This document shows positions 54,042 to 63,945 of a DNA stretch of 64,000 nucleotides, piece after piece (positions within the stretch are counted from its first letter, which is position 1; each line of letters begins with the position of its first letter). A program made the translations under genes and the position numbers. Below the pieces are notes generated by a model, which made no database searches, was not told where the DNA came from, and saw only the letters and a program-made list of their open reading frames with translations. The DNA is from SKKY01 sp965228015 (lineage in GTDB: Bacteria > Bacillota > Peptococcia > Peptococcales > SKKY01). The DNA lies in contig OZ245787.1 in NCBI GenBank assembly GCA_965228015.1, positions 1,612,001-1,676,000 on the forward strand, written 5' to 3'.

Positions 54042-54958
54042 ATGGCAGAAATAACTTTATTATCTAAATTTTCTCTTTTTGTATTAGGTCTTTTGGTTGG
54101 AGCTATTTCTCCAACTTTTGGTATTGGCGGGGGCTGGTAACAGTCCCTATTCTGATTTTATTTTTTGGAATGGATGGTAATATAGCAACAGCAACATCTT
54201 TAGGGTTAATTGTTTTTACAACATTATCAGGTACCATTGTCTATTATGTTGAAAAAAGAATTGATTTTAAACTTGCGGGAATTTTTATGCTTTTTGCGGT
54301 TCCGGGTACTTTAATTGGTGATTATGGCGCAAACTATATTGCCAGGAATAACTATGAAATTGACATATTGCAATTTGTATTTGCAGCTTTTATGATTGTA
54401 ATCGCTGGAAGCAAGTTGATAAGTATAGTTCGGGAATTTAAAAATAAAAACAAAAGAAGTCCAGGATGTGATTTTGAAGTTGCGGATAATACAAATAATG
54501 AAGATGGAATAAGAGATCCTGAGAGTTTTTGGAAAAGTAATATTATTTACAGAGAGTTCATGGATCAAAGAAAGATACGTTTTAAGTATAAAGTGAAGGT
54601 TTTTCCAAATATTCTTGTAGCCTTTATTGGCGGACTCTTTGGTTCACTACTTGGGCTGGGTGGAGGAATAATTTATGTTCCTGTTTTAACAATGCTTATG
54701 GGTGTTCCTATCGGAATTGCTGCAGCAACCTCAACTTTCACTATTTTAATCTCCAGTATTCTCCCAATTATATTAAGATTTGAATATATTCAATGGGAAT
54801 ATGTTATATTTCTTGCTCTTGGAACAGTAATATCAGCAAGTGTTGTACCGAAATTTGTTTGTAAAGTTCAATCAGAAAAGCTGCTTTTGGGATTTTGGAT
54901 TATAGTGGCTGTTACAGCGTTACGTTTATTGATTAATGTTATAATAATTTTAACTTGA
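54042..54958 (+). pseudogene. TauE/SafE-family membrane transporter, one frameshift
   Basis: The family (sulfite/organosulfonate exporter-like) has two repeats of about four helices. The N-terminal motif GAISPTFGIGGG is at 54093-54135, but the G5 run there is one short, stopping the first frame. The rest, from LVTVPILILFFG to the second repeat GGLFGSLLGLGGGIIYVPVL, is complete. A hydrophilic loop (about residues 130-185) separates the halves. It is 15 bp after the ABC operon and 17 bp before an ArsR-type regulator. Substrate unknown. Confidence 0.85.
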
Positions 54959-54975
54959 TGTATTGAGGTGTATTT

Positions 54976-55332
54976 ATGGAGAGAGATTTTATTAAAGTGT
55001 TCAAGGTCCTTGGAGAAAATACAAGGATGAAAATTATTAAGCTTTTATCCTATAAAAGTATGTGCGTTTGTGAGCTAAGTGAAGTTTTGGGAATGCTTCA
55101 GCCAAGAATATCCCAGCATTTAAAAATCCTAAAAGAAGCAAAACTTGTTAATGAAAGCAAAGAAGGTTACTGGGTTTTTTATTCTCTTAATAAAGAGAAT
55201 CTAAATAAATATTGGAAGGATTTTTCAGTTTTTCTTGAATCAGATTTAGATGATTTGGAAGAATTTCCCGGGATAAAAAATAAAATTGATAATTTAAATT
55301 GCAGAACAAAACAAGGTATTGCCAGTTTGTGA
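54976..55332 (+). CDS. ArsR-family metal(loid)-responsive repressor
   Basis: 118 residues with a winged helix (LGENTRMKIIKLLSYKSMCV, QPRISQHLKILKEAKLV). The CVCEL at the start of helix 3 is the ArsR-type As(III)/Sb(III) thiol site, so arsenite or antimonite is a plausible inducer. The start follows TTGAGGTG. It probably controls the thioredoxin-like and permease genes downstream and perhaps the TauE-like gene upstream. Confidence 0.9.
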   Translation: MERDFIKVFKVLGENTRMKIIKLLSYKSMCVCELSEVLGMLQPRISQHLKILKEAKLVNESKEGYWVFYSLNKENLNKYWKDFSVFLESDLDDLEEFPGIKNKIDNLNCRTKQGIASL

Positions 55333-55390
55333 TTAGAGTAGTATTATAAATATATAAGCAAATACTTATTTAGATTCGGGGGGTAATATA

Positions 55391-55636
55391 ATGGAAATTA
55401 AAGTAGTGGGAACTGGATGTGCAAGTTGTAAAAAACTTGAGGAATCTGTAAGAGCGGTTGTTGCAGATAATAATATAGATGCTGAAATCATAAAAATAAC
55501 AGATATGATGGAAATTGCGAAATCAGGTATTTTAATAACTCCTGGATTAATAATTGATGGGAAAATAAAATTAAGTGGAAAATTGCCAGAAAAAAGTGAA
55601 GTTGAAAAAATTATTCTTGAAGCCAAAAATAACTAA
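55391..55636 (+). CDS. Small thioredoxin-fold protein (redox-active disulfide family)
   Basis: An 81-residue thioredoxin-like protein with the CASC active site at residues 10-13 (KVVGTGCASCKKLEE) and the cis-Pro loop ILITPGLIIDG. This family (redox-active disulfide protein 2) is often beside permeases and ArsR regulators, as here. GGGGGG precedes ATG 55391. The partner and electron donor are not known. Confidence 0.9.
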   Translation: MEIKVVGTGCASCKKLEESVRAVVADNNIDAEIIKITDMMEIAKSGILITPGLIIDGKIKLSGKLPEKSEVEKIILEAKNN

Positions 55637-55706
55637 GCATCCTGGAAAGAATGTTTTTTCCCTTGAAGTATATAAGGAAATAAGAATATAGGAAGAAGGT
55701 AGTAAA

Positions 55707-56871
55707 GTGAGTGAGAAAAAAAGTTAGGACTATTTATTGCAGTTTTTTAGGTGCATATTTTATCTCCTTTGGTCATCCTAAAGTGGAAGGGGCAATTCTT
55801 GAATCTTTCTATATGCTAAGTGATTACGCGAGAGAACACGTATTGCTGTGTCTTATTCCTGCTCTGTTTATAGCAGGTGCAATATCAAATTTTGTATCTC
55901 AAAATGCAGTTCTAAAATATTTTGGCTCAAAAGCGAAAAAGTGGGTTTCATATGGAGTTGCCTCTGTTTAAGGAAGTATCCTGGCTGCTTGTTCCTGTAC
56001 AGTTTTACCCCTATTTTCAGGAATATATGTAAGAGGGGCAGGCATTGGGTCAGCGATAGCTTTTTTGTACTCTGGACCCTCTATAAATATTTTGGCAATT
56101 ATTCTTACCGCCAGGGTTTTGGGCTGGGAGTTTGGCTTTGCTAGAGTTATTGGTGCAATAGTTTTTGCGATTATAATTGGCTTAATAATGTCATGGCTTT
56201 TTGGAAAAGAAGATGCGGAAAGGGAAGAGTTTGCATTTCCTGATGGGGAAGCTGATGAGAAAAGGAAAGGCTGGCAGGAACTGCTTTATTTTGCCAATTT
56301 AATATTTATTTTAATTTTTGCTGCGTGGGCGAAGCCCTCTAGGGAAGAAGGTTTTTGGTTTATTGTTTATTCTGTTAAATGGCCTGTAACAATATCTTTA
56401 TTAGTAGTTCTTGGAATTATTCTTTACAGATGGTTTGATAAAAAGGAGTTAAAAAGCTGGGTTAATTCTACCTGGGATTTTTCAAAACAAATACTTCCTT
56501 TATTATTTGCAGGAGTTTTAGTAGCAGGATTTTTAATGGGGAGTCCTGGGTCTGGTGGTGGAATAATACCATCACAATGGATTTCTAATTTAGTTGGAGG
56601 GAACTCCCTAAAGTCAAATTTATTATCTTCAGTGGTAGGAGTATTTATGTATTTTGCAACTCTTACTGAAATTCCAATTATACAAGGATTGATGTCCTCT
56701 GGAATGGGTAAAGGACCTGTTCTTGCCCTGCTTCTGGCCGGTCCTGCACTAAGTCTTCCCAATATGCTGGTAATAAGAAGTGTTTTGGGAAATTTTAAAA
56801 CTTTTGTATATGTAATGTTGGTTATAGTAATGGCAACGATAAGTGGTTTAATATTTGGTGCTTTTTTCTAA
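55707..56871 (+). pseudogene. Permease (UPF0718/ArsP-like), broken
   Basis: A polytopic permease of the family that includes ArsP. The probable start GTG 55707 (MSEKK) is followed by A and T runs each one base short, then FISFGHPKVEGAILESFYM and ALFIAGAISNFVSQNAVLKYFG. An in-frame TAA at 55969-55971 replaces a probable Ser codon (TCA) in SYGVASV-GSILAACSCTVLPLF. The rest is open to 56871, with the CSC motif, LYSGPSINILAI and GPALSLPNMLVI. Next to an ArsR gene and a thioredoxin-like gene, an organoarsenical or metalloid role is possible. Confidence 0.85.
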
Positions 56872-56890
56872 ATTTTGATGTGATATACTT

Positions 56891-56938
56891 AAGGAAGTAA
56901 ATTAGTTGCTGATTTAACTAATTTACTTCCTTTTTTTG
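56891..56938 (+). terminator. Terminator of the arsR-permease cluster
   Basis: AGGAAGTAAATTAGTT and AACTAATTTACTTCCT, a perfect 16-bp stem with an 8-nt loop and T7. Confidence 0.92.
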
Positions 56939-56955
56939 ATAAATTTGGAGGAAAT

Positions 56956-57579
56956 ATGAAAAACAAGGCATTTTTAGTCAGGCTGGCATTTTACATAATA
57001 GGTATTTTTATTTTAACCTTTGGGATAGCACTTACAATTGAAGCTAATCTTGGAGCTTCTCCTATTGATGCTCTTCTTGTTGGTCTCCATAATTCTTTTG
57101 GATTAACTGTAGGTAGCTGGGAGTATATAATAGCAATATTTTTATTAATTATAAATTCTATAGCAGTTGGAAAAAGACCCCAGCTTTTGGCTTTGAGTAC
57201 AGCAATTTTAGTTGGTGTTGGTATAGACTTTTGGTTGAGAATTTTTGCATCAACAGAAATTTTTGTAAGCCTGGAAATAAGTATAACTGCATTACTTATT
57301 GGTACTTTTTTGTGCAGCTTTGGGATAGCAACCTATCTTCAGGCAGACTTTTTACCTTCTCCTTTTGATGAAACGATGTTGGTAATAAGTAAAATGTTTA
57401 ATATGTCATTATTTGTTGCGAAAACAATATTAATGACCTTCTTCCTTATTTTGGCATTTTTATTTAAGGGACCTGTTGCAATAGGTACCATAATTATATT
57501 AATAATTTCAGGGCCAATAATAGACTGGACTTTCCCAAAAATGAAAGCTTTAAAGACTAAAATAATGGGAGTATTATAA
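56956..57579 (+). CDS. YczE/YitT-like integral membrane protein
   Basis: 207 residues with five or six membrane helices. Family phrases are FGIALTIEANLGASPIDALLVGL, TVGSWEYIIAI and QADFLPSPFDETMLVIS, two related halves as in YczE/YyaS proteins. Function is not established. GGAGG precedes ATG 56956. Its stop overlaps the start of the next gene. Confidence 0.85.
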   Translation: MKNKAFLVRLAFYIIGIFILTFGIALTIEANLGASPIDALLVGLHNSFGLTVGSWEYIIAIFLLIINSIAVGKRPQLLALSTAILVGVGIDFWLRIFASTEIFVSLEISITALLIGTFLCSFGIATYLQADFLPSPFDETMLVISKMFNMSLFVAKTILMTFFLILAFLFKGPVAIGTIIILIISGPIIDWTFPKMKALKTKIMGVL

Positions 57580-58337
57580 TGAAAAATATATTAACAGAAA
57601 AAATTTTATTGAAGATATACCGGTTCTTATTTTAAAAGAAAATAATGAGAAAAACCCCGGGGACCAATTTTCCTTTATCATGGATGGTCTTCCAAAAAAG
57701 AAAACTATTATTTTATTGGTGGAATTTATGCAAATGAAGGATACCAGGTAATTATTCCTGATTCTATAAATCATGGAGAAAGAGGCACCCTTGAATATGA
57801 TAATGAAAAGGTAATGGAGGAGAACTTTTGGGAAACCGTAATAAACAGTGTTAAAGAGTATTTTGTTATAAAGAAATATTTACAGGAAAACAAATTCCTT
57901 CTTTCCGAAAATATATGCATAACTGGAAATTCTATGGGGGAATGATTTCCTCAGGGATTTTTGTTAAAGACCAAAGTATCTTAACCATGGCTGTTATGAA
58001 TGGAGCCTGTGACTGGCAGGATCTTGATGAAAAGATAATGGAAAGTAAAAATATAGACAGAAAAAAAGGTATTGATCAAAAAATCCTTGAAGAATATAAT
58101 CCTTCCTCAAATTTTGATGATTTTTTATTCCGACCTTTTTTATTACAGCACGGGTCCGAAGATGAATCAGTTCCTATAAGTACTCAGGAATATTTTTATT
58201 CTAAAGTTCTTAAATTATATAAAGGGAAGGAAGATAGGTTGCGGTTTACAAAAATTCCGAATCTTAACCATTATAAAACCACTGGAATGATTGAAGAGAG
58301 TATGCATTGGTTTAACTATTTTTGTAAATTTGATTAA
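57579..58337 (+). pseudogene. Alpha/beta hydrolase (YitV-like), frameshifted
   Basis: Starting at ATG 57579 (coupled to the previous gene). Pieces in three frames give VLILKENNEK, the oxyanion region YHGWSSKKENYYF (one base missing near 57680), GYQVIIPDSINHGERG, the nucleophile GNSMGGMISSG (G5 instead of G6 at 57936-57940), FLLQHGSEDESVPI (acid residue) and LNHY (His). The order fits a serine hydrolase of about 252 residues. Substrate unknown. Confidence 0.82.
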
Positions 58338-58340
58338 ATA

Positions 58341-58377
58341 TAAAAAGCAAGTTCCGCATATCAGGAACTTGCTTTTT
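58341..58377. terminator. Bidirectional terminator
   Basis: AAAAAGCAAGTTCC and GGAACTTGCTTTTT around GCATATCA, between converging genes. It overlaps the last codons of the minus-strand gene. Confidence 0.9.
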
Positions 58378-59614
58378 CTGCTTTTTTAATATCTTGAATT
58401 TGATCATAAGCTTGATCATTAATTCTTTGGTCACCATCTTTTTTTATGATAGCTTTTAGAAAATGTTTTCTTGCATTTGTTGGATTATTGAATTTTAAGA
58501 AAAATAAACCAAGAATATATGAAAGCTGCTGATCTTCTTTTTGAGATGCCGCTCCGCTATTATAGTAGTAATCGTAATAATAGGCGAAAGCCTGTAAAGA
58601 TGACTTTTCGTACATAACTTTATCACCCAGGTCTTTATATAACCAGGCAAGACGCATCCATATTTTTCCAAGATCCTTTGAATGTTCCTTTTTTACTATC
58701 AGAGACTGTATTGCCTGATAGTAATCATTTAGTACGTCGTCAATTGTTCTTTCGCTATTATTATTTGGATCAAAGATCCGCTTTAAAATATCCTTGTGTT
58801 TAAGAATAAGTTCCTGGTGATAGCTATGAAGCTTCTTAGGAAATTCTTCGTAGAAATTTGCATAGTAACAATTTGGGCAAGTCCAGATACTATACCATAT
58901 TGGATCAAAATCCTTGTAAACCAGTCTGTAGTCATCTTCGATTTTATCAAGGTTAAGTTTTGAATGTCTAACTAAAAATGCATTAAAAACTTTTCCGCAG
59001 GCGGGACATTCTTTTTCTTTTTCAACAATAAAATTTTTATATGAATCTGGTTCAGGAACATTATATAAAATATGGCCTTGTGGGAAAAAATTTTCTATTA
59101 ATGTTTCTTCATTAAAAATCAATTCAGGTTTTTCTTCCACAATAAATGAGAAGCTTTTTTTATTTTCACTGGGAAGAACTTGGCTCTCTGGTTCAGGGAC
59201 GGGCCCTTTTACACAAAGTCTTTCTTCTAGCTCAGCATATCTTTTTGTCTGAAGACGAAGACGGTTACTTAAGCTTTGCATAATTTTTATGGCAAAACCA
59301 GGATCATCTTTTATCGCTTTTTCAAAATTAACTTTATTTATTACAAGAAAGAGGCACTCTTCTTTGGCAACAGCTGTAGTGCTTCGGGGAAAATCTTCCA
59401 AAAGAGCCATTTCTCCAAAAAAATCACCATTTTTCAAAATTACAAGAGGTGGAGTATCTTTTGAATATTCGTTAGCGTATATATTAACGGCCCCGCTAAG
59501 AATAATATACATTTCAAAACCGGAATTACCTTTTTTGAAGAGAACTTTATCTTTAGGCGCTTTCAGCAATCTTCCCGAATCTTTTAATGTTGCCAGTTTC
59601 ACTTTTGAATCCAC
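58361..59614 (-). CDS. Cyclic-nucleotide-binding-like sensor fused to DUF2225
   Basis: 417 residues. The N-terminal cNMP-binding beta-barrel (about 10-125) has the GxFFGEMALL box (NGDFFGEMALLEDFPRSTTA, the phosphate-binding cassette) and a hinge helix. A linker follows, then DUF2225 (about 200-415) with two Cys pairs, CPACGKVF and CPNCYYANF, probably a zinc site, and TPR-like helices at the end. There is no helix-turn-helix, so it is not a Crp-type regulator. Function unknown. Confidence 0.88.
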   Translation of the reverse strand: MDSKVKLATLKDSGRLLKAPKDKVLFKKGNSGFEMYIILSGAVNIYANEYSKDTPPLVILKNGDFFGEMALLEDFPRSTTAVAKEECLFLVINKVNFEKAIKDDPGFAIKIMQSLSNRLRLQTKRYAELEERLCVKGPVPEPESQVLPSENKKSFSFIVEEKPELIFNEETLIENFFPQGHILYNVPEPDSYKNFIVEKEKECPACGKVFNAFLVRHSKLNLDKIEDDYRLVYKDFDPIWYSIWTCPNCYYANFYEEFPKKLHSYHQELILKHKDILKRIFDPNNNSERTIDDVLNDYYQAIQSLIVKKEHSKDLGKIWMRLAWLYKDLGDKVMYEKSSLQAFAYYYDYYYNSGAASQKEDQQLSYILGLFFLKFNNPTNARKHFLKAIIKKDGDQRINDQAYDQIQDIKKAEKASS

Positions 59615-59692
59615 ATCCCTCTTGTAAATATTATGTTTAAATTATATCATAAGGATACTAATTTAAAATATTAACTGCAAGGAGAATTTATT

Positions 59693-60373
59693 ATGACTGA
59701 AATAAAAAATAATAATTCAACAGAAATTCTTCTCACAAAAAGATATACATTAAAGGAAGAGATAGCAAACAGCATTTTCCACGGACTTGGTGTTGTTTTT
59801 AGCATAGTGGCTCTTACCATTTTGCTTGTTTATTCTATTTCCAAGAGTGATGTGACTGCAACTGTTGCCTTTTCAATTTATGGAGCCTCTGGTATTTTTC
59901 TATATCTTGCTTCAACTTTGTATCATAGTTTTAGAATAGAAGGTGTCAAAAGAATTCTTAGGGTTTTTGATCATTCTTCAATTTATCTGTATATAGCAGG
60001 TTGTTATACTCCAATCGCTCTTCTTGGAATGGAGGGGGGCTGGAGAATCGGAATCATTGCCTCTGTCTGGCTTATAGCTATTGGGGGTATTACTTTTAAA
60101 ATAATTACCTATAAATCTATGGAAAAATATAAAAAATATTCTCTTGCAATTTATCTTGCAATGGGCTGGCTGGCAGTAACAACAATAAAGCCCTTACTTG
60201 CAAATCTTCCTGTATCTTTTTTAATGTATTTACTTGCAGGGGGCCTTGTTTATACAGCTGGAACTATTTTTTATGCTTTTAAAAAGATTCCTTTTAATCA
60301 TGCAATCTGGCATCTTTTTGTTTTAGTTGGAACGGTTGTTCATTTTATTGGAATTTTTAAATACCTAGCTTAA
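59693..60373 (+). CDS. Hemolysin III / YqfA family membrane protein
   Basis: 226 residues, seven membrane helices, PAQR superfamily. The conserved metal-site residues are visible: ANSIFHGLG near the start, TLYHSF with FDHSSIY (about 88-105), and AIWHLFVLVGTVVHF at the end. Despite the name, a haemolytic role is doubtful; a membrane hydrolase or stress role is more likely. AAGGAG precedes ATG 59693. Confidence 0.92.
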   Translation: MTEIKNNNSTEILLTKRYTLKEEIANSIFHGLGVVFSIVALTILLVYSISKSDVTATVAFSIYGASGIFLYLASTLYHSFRIEGVKRILRVFDHSSIYLYIAGCYTPIALLGMEGGWRIGIIASVWLIAIGGITFKIITYKSMEKYKKYSLAIYLAMGWLAVTTIKPLLANLPVSFLMYLLAGGLVYTAGTIFYAFKKIPFNHAIWHLFVLVGTVVHFIGIFKYLA

Positions 60374-60433
60374 TTATAAAGATATTTGGGTAATTTACTT
60401 GTATATAAAAATATAATACCTGGAGGTGGCGTT

Positions 60434-60802
60434 TTGGGCTGGAGGTTTATTCTTTCCCTTGGTTTTTCAATTGTTATAGCTCTTTTTGCAATAGCAAATG
60501 CTGGCAGTGTCAGAATTAATTTTATATTTGCAATATATGAAGTATCTCAGGCTATAGTAATATTGTTGTCTGCTATAGTTGGGGCAGTTATTGTTATGCT
60601 TTTAAGTATTGTAAAAAATATCAAGTTAAATATGAAAATTAGTAATCAAGAGAAGGTTGTTGCAGATTTGCAAAGAGAAAAGGAAAAAACTCTTACACAA
60701 TTTGTCGAGCTGGAAAAGAAATATGAAGAGTTGTTTACTGATATTGAGCCGGAAGTTCCTCAAATTGAAGGGGAAGCAGCATCAGAGACAGATAAGGTTT
60801 AA
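60434..60802 (+). CDS. LapA-domain (DUF1049) membrane protein
   Basis: About 122 residues from TTG 60434, set by TGGAGGTGG. Two membrane helices (about 4-22 and 42-64), with FAIANAGSVRINFIF between them, then a coiled coil (about 75-105) and an acidic tail. The LapA family acts in envelope assembly in Proteobacteria; its role in Firmicutes is not known. An in-frame extension to 60386 has no ribosome site. Confidence 0.85.
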   Translation: MGWRFILSLGFSIVIALFAIANAGSVRINFIFAIYEVSQAIVILLSAIVGAVIVMLLSIVKNIKLNMKISNQEKVVADLQREKEKTLTQFVELEKKYEELFTDIEPEVPQIEGEAASETDKV

Positions 60803-60823
60803 AACAGAAAGGCGGAATATTAA

Positions 60824-61372
60824 ATGTTATATGAATTCGAAGGCAAATTGCCGGTTATTGATAAAAAAGCTTATTGTGCTGAAGGTACAAGAATAATTGG
60901 TGATGTAGAAATTTCAGAATTTGCAAGTATATGGTATAATTCAGTAGTCAGAGGTGATGTTTCCTACATTAGAGTTGGAAAATATTCTAATGTTCAAGAT
61001 AATTCAGTTCTCCATGTTGCCGATGACAAGCCTTGTATGATTGGTGATTATGTAACTGTGGGTCATAATGCGGTACTTCATGCTTGCGTAGTTGAAAACC
61101 ATTGTTTGATAGGTATGGGAGCTACAGTTCTTGATGGAGCTGTTATTGGAGAGGGAAGTATTGTTGCGGCAGGTAGTGTTGTTACTGGTGGTACAATTGT
61201 TCCCCCAAATTCTTTAGTTGCCGGTATTCCTGCAAAGGTAGTTAAGGAAATTAGTGGTAAAAGAGAGAATATTCATGCTCAGGCAATTAAGTATAAAACT
61301 TTATGGACTAAAAGATACGGTCTTCTTCCTGATGGTGGGGGAGAAGAGTATACAGGAACAAAAATAGTTTAA
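60824..61372 (+). CDS. Gamma-class carbonic anhydrase-like protein
   Basis: 182 residues of left-handed beta-helix with a C-terminal helix. The three zinc-ligand His positions are visible in SVLHVADD and VGHNAVLHAC. The substrate-face Arg and Gln occur in NSVVRGD and NVQDNS. This is the YrdA/CaiE/PaaY-type short form. Whether it hydrates CO2 cannot be told. The start follows AAAGGCGG. Confidence 0.92.
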   Translation: MLYEFEGKLPVIDKKAYCAEGTRIIGDVEISEFASIWYNSVVRGDVSYIRVGKYSNVQDNSVLHVADDKPCMIGDYVTVGHNAVLHACVVENHCLIGMGATVLDGAVIGEGSIVAAGSVVTGGTIVPPNSLVAGIPAKVVKEISGKRENIHAQAIKYKTLWTKRYGLLPDGGGEEYTGTKIV

Positions 61373-61402
61373 ACTAAATAAAAAGAGAAGGCACTTTTAA
61401 AA

Positions 61403-62786
61403 GGTTCTTTGTCAAATGTTGGGGTAACCCAATTAGATTAGATTCCATGAGTACCGCATTGAAAAATGCGGTACTCTTTTAAATTGTTTTTAGTTCATTA
61501 CGTGCATTATTCTGTTTTTGAATCTCCAAAAATTTCTTACACCATAAGCATTTCTTTTTAAAACCTTAATTTTGTTGTTAACTCCTTCTGTATATCCGTT
61601 AGTATAAGCACAAGTAAATGAATTAAGAATATATTTCTGCCAGTTGAAAATGGTTCTGGAGCATTTATCGAATTCTTCAAGCTCACAGGACATAACAAAC
61701 ATATACCAGGCTTTCAAATTCTTTTTTGTACTTTCTAAATCACTGCTGTCAACAAAGTTATAAAATTTTTCTTTTAACATATAAGCTTTTTGCAGTTTCT
61801 CAGAAGTAGCAAGCATAACGTTTACCTGGTCAATTTCTTCAGGAGTTAAATACTTCATTCTTTTTAAGAGAAGGGAGCGACTTCTTTTGAAATATCTTCG
61901 CCTTTCCTTGGTAAATTTCTTTTGCTCATCTTTCCTAATTCTTTCAAATGCCCAAGTGACCTGCCTAATGAAATGGAATTTATCGATAATGATAGTTGCA
62001 TTTTTAAAATATGTTTCAGCAATATCCTTGTAAGGTTGCCACATATCCATAATGAAGTATTTTACTTTATCCCTGTCATTGAATTTCCTGAAATAGTCCG
62101 ATAAAATGTGTTGTTCTCTTCCGTGAAGAATATCAAGTACCTTCTTGTTTTGGGGATCAGTTAATATGCACTGGTACTTTTTGCCCCCGGCATTACCTTT
62201 AAATTCATCAATAGAGATTACTTCGGGCAATTTTGTTAGGGAATAGTCTATGAATCTAAAAAGCCTGAGAGCCGTTGATGGTGAAATATTATTCTCTTTG
62301 GCAATATCAGATACAGAGTAAACATTTTTCATTCGAGTAATTATGTATTTTATCAGCCTGCTGGTCATTCTTTGATAGCGGGGGAGAAAATCATTTTTTC
62401 GTAGAATTTTTTATTGCAGTGATTATAAACGTACCTTCTTTTTTGTAGTAAAGGTAGGTTTTCTTCCCTGAGATGGAAATATCTTTTATCATTTGAATTC
62501 TGTAATCATGAACTTTACTGGTTTGTTGATGGCATTTGGGGCAATTGTGAGTTTTAATCTCCAGAGAAAAAGAAAAGGACATTGAATCAGAAGAAGTTTC
62601 TAATTGTTCTAAAATTATTCCTTTAAAACCAATTAATTTTTTAATATAATAGTTATTATAGAGCATAAGTAAATTCCTCCTTAGATTACAGTGAGTGTTC
62701 TCTAATATGGATTTACCAATGCTCTGTATTTTTTCGCAAATAAATGTCAGAATGGTTTTTACCACCCCAACATTTATTGTAGAACC
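61403..62786 (-). mobile_element. ISL3-family element, copy 2
   Basis: Same ends as copy 1, in the same orientation, about 1384 bp. The AT-rich flanks are not a clean duplication. It ends 8 bp from the stop codon of the MscS gene. A terminator hairpin as in copy 1 is at 61450-61480. Confidence 0.88.
61490..62666 (-). pseudogene. ISL3-family transposase, one frameshift (copy 2)
   Basis: Minus-strand start ATG 62666. The only break is near 62395-62430, in T runs (region YLYYKKEGTF against YLYYKKRRYVCNHCNKKF in copy 1). The rest, from MTSRLIKYIITRMKN to the C-terminus, is open, including WAFERIRKDEQ where copy 1 has a stop. Confidence 0.9.
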
Positions 62787-62793
62787 TAAAATT

Positions 62794-63588
62794 TTAATTT
62801 TCATTTTTAAGATATACATCCATTTTGGGGAAAGGAATTTCAATTCCTTCTTTATCAAATTCTCTTTTAAATTCTTCCATTAAGCTAAAATTAGCATCCC
62901 AGTAATCCTCAGTATTTACCCATACTCTTATAATAAAGTTTATTGAACTGTCTGCCCATTCACCAAGATGAACAAAAGGTGCAGGTGTTTCTAAAATCTG
63001 AGGAGTTCTTTCAATTACTCTCATAACAGCATTTTTAACCTTATCAGTATCTTCCTGATACCCAACACCCAAATTAAAATCAAGCCTTCTGGTTTTGTTC
63101 GCAGAAAAATTGATTATAGAGTCATTGGAAAGATGAGAATTAGGAATTGTGATTACCTTATTATCAGGAGTAAGAATTTTTGTGTAGAAAATTTGTATTT
63201 CTTCAACAGTGCCACTGTGTCCCGCACCTGTAATAAAGTCTCCGGATTTAAAGGGCTTTAGCATAAGAATTAAAAATCCACCGGCAAAATTTGACAAACT
63301 TCCCTGGAGGGAAAGGCCGATGGCAAGACCAACAGATCCCAATATTGCCACAAAAGATGTCGTAGGAATTCCAAGGAATGCTATTAAGCTAATAATTAAT
63401 GCTACTTTTACAATAATCTCTCCTATTTGGAAAAGAAAGTAAACTGCATCATTGGAAATCCTGCTTTTATATGCTTTTTTAAGAATATAGCTTGCAAAAT
63501 TTATTAGTTTAAATCCAACAAAAAGTACGACAATGGCAACAAGAACGTTCAAAGCATTTGCGGTTATAATATCAATGTATTTATCCAA
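62794..63588 (-). CDS. MscS-family mechanosensitive channel
   Basis: 264 residues of the small-conductance type. Three membrane helices (about 8-28, 50-68 and 78-105), the pore helix with VGLAIGLSLQGSLSNFAGG, the beta domain with FKSGDFITGAG, PNSHLSND and a C-terminal alpha/beta domain. It releases solutes on osmotic downshift. The start is TTG 63588 after GGAGG. The gene is intact and an ISL3 copy ends just past its stop. Confidence 0.93.
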   Translation of the reverse strand: MDKYIDIITANALNVLVAIVVLFVGFKLINFASYILKKAYKSRISNDAVYFLFQIGEIIVKVALIISLIAFLGIPTTSFVAILGSVGLAIGLSLQGSLSNFAGGFLILMLKPFKSGDFITGAGHSGTVEEIQIFYTKILTPDNKVITIPNSHLSNDSIINFSANKTRRLDFNLGVGYQEDTDKVKNAVMRVIERTPQILETPAPFVHLGEWADSSINFIIRVWVNTEDYWDANFSLMEEFKREFDKEGIEIPFPKMDVYLKNEN

Positions 63589-63717
63589 AATATATACCTC
63601 CGATAGTAGTTTATGATCTATACTAACAAAACAATAAAGGTTAGCACAAGAGTATTACATTGTTGCACATTACTATAGTGTGTTATACAATTCTTATTAA
63701 GAAAGAGGTGTAAAATT

Positions 63718-63945
63718 ATGAGTTCTGTTACTATACGATTGAACGATGAAGAAAAAAAGATTTTTTCTGAATATGCAAAATTGCATGATATGCCTTTATC
63801 CACTCTATTAAAAATTGCTTTGAAAGAAAAAATAGAAGATGAGTTAGATTTAAAATTAATTGAAAAATATGAAAAGAAAGTAAAAAATAATAAAGTGGAA
63901 TATTTTACTCACGAAGAAGTATGTAAAATGTTTGTGGCTGAATGA
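63718..63945 (+). CDS. Ribbon-helix-helix antitoxin-like protein
   Basis: 75 residues. The opening SSVTIRLNDEEKKIFSEYAKLHDM and LSTLLKIALKEKIEDE is a ribbon-helix-helix DNA-binding domain of the RelB/DinJ-like (DUF6290) type, with a charged C-terminus expected to bind a toxin. AAGAGGTG precedes ATG 63718. A short frame overlapping its stop may be the toxin start. Confidence 0.75.
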   Translation: MSSVTIRLNDEEKKIFSEYAKLHDMPLSTLLKIALKEKIEDELDLKLIEKYEKKVKNNKVEYFTHEEVCKMFVAE

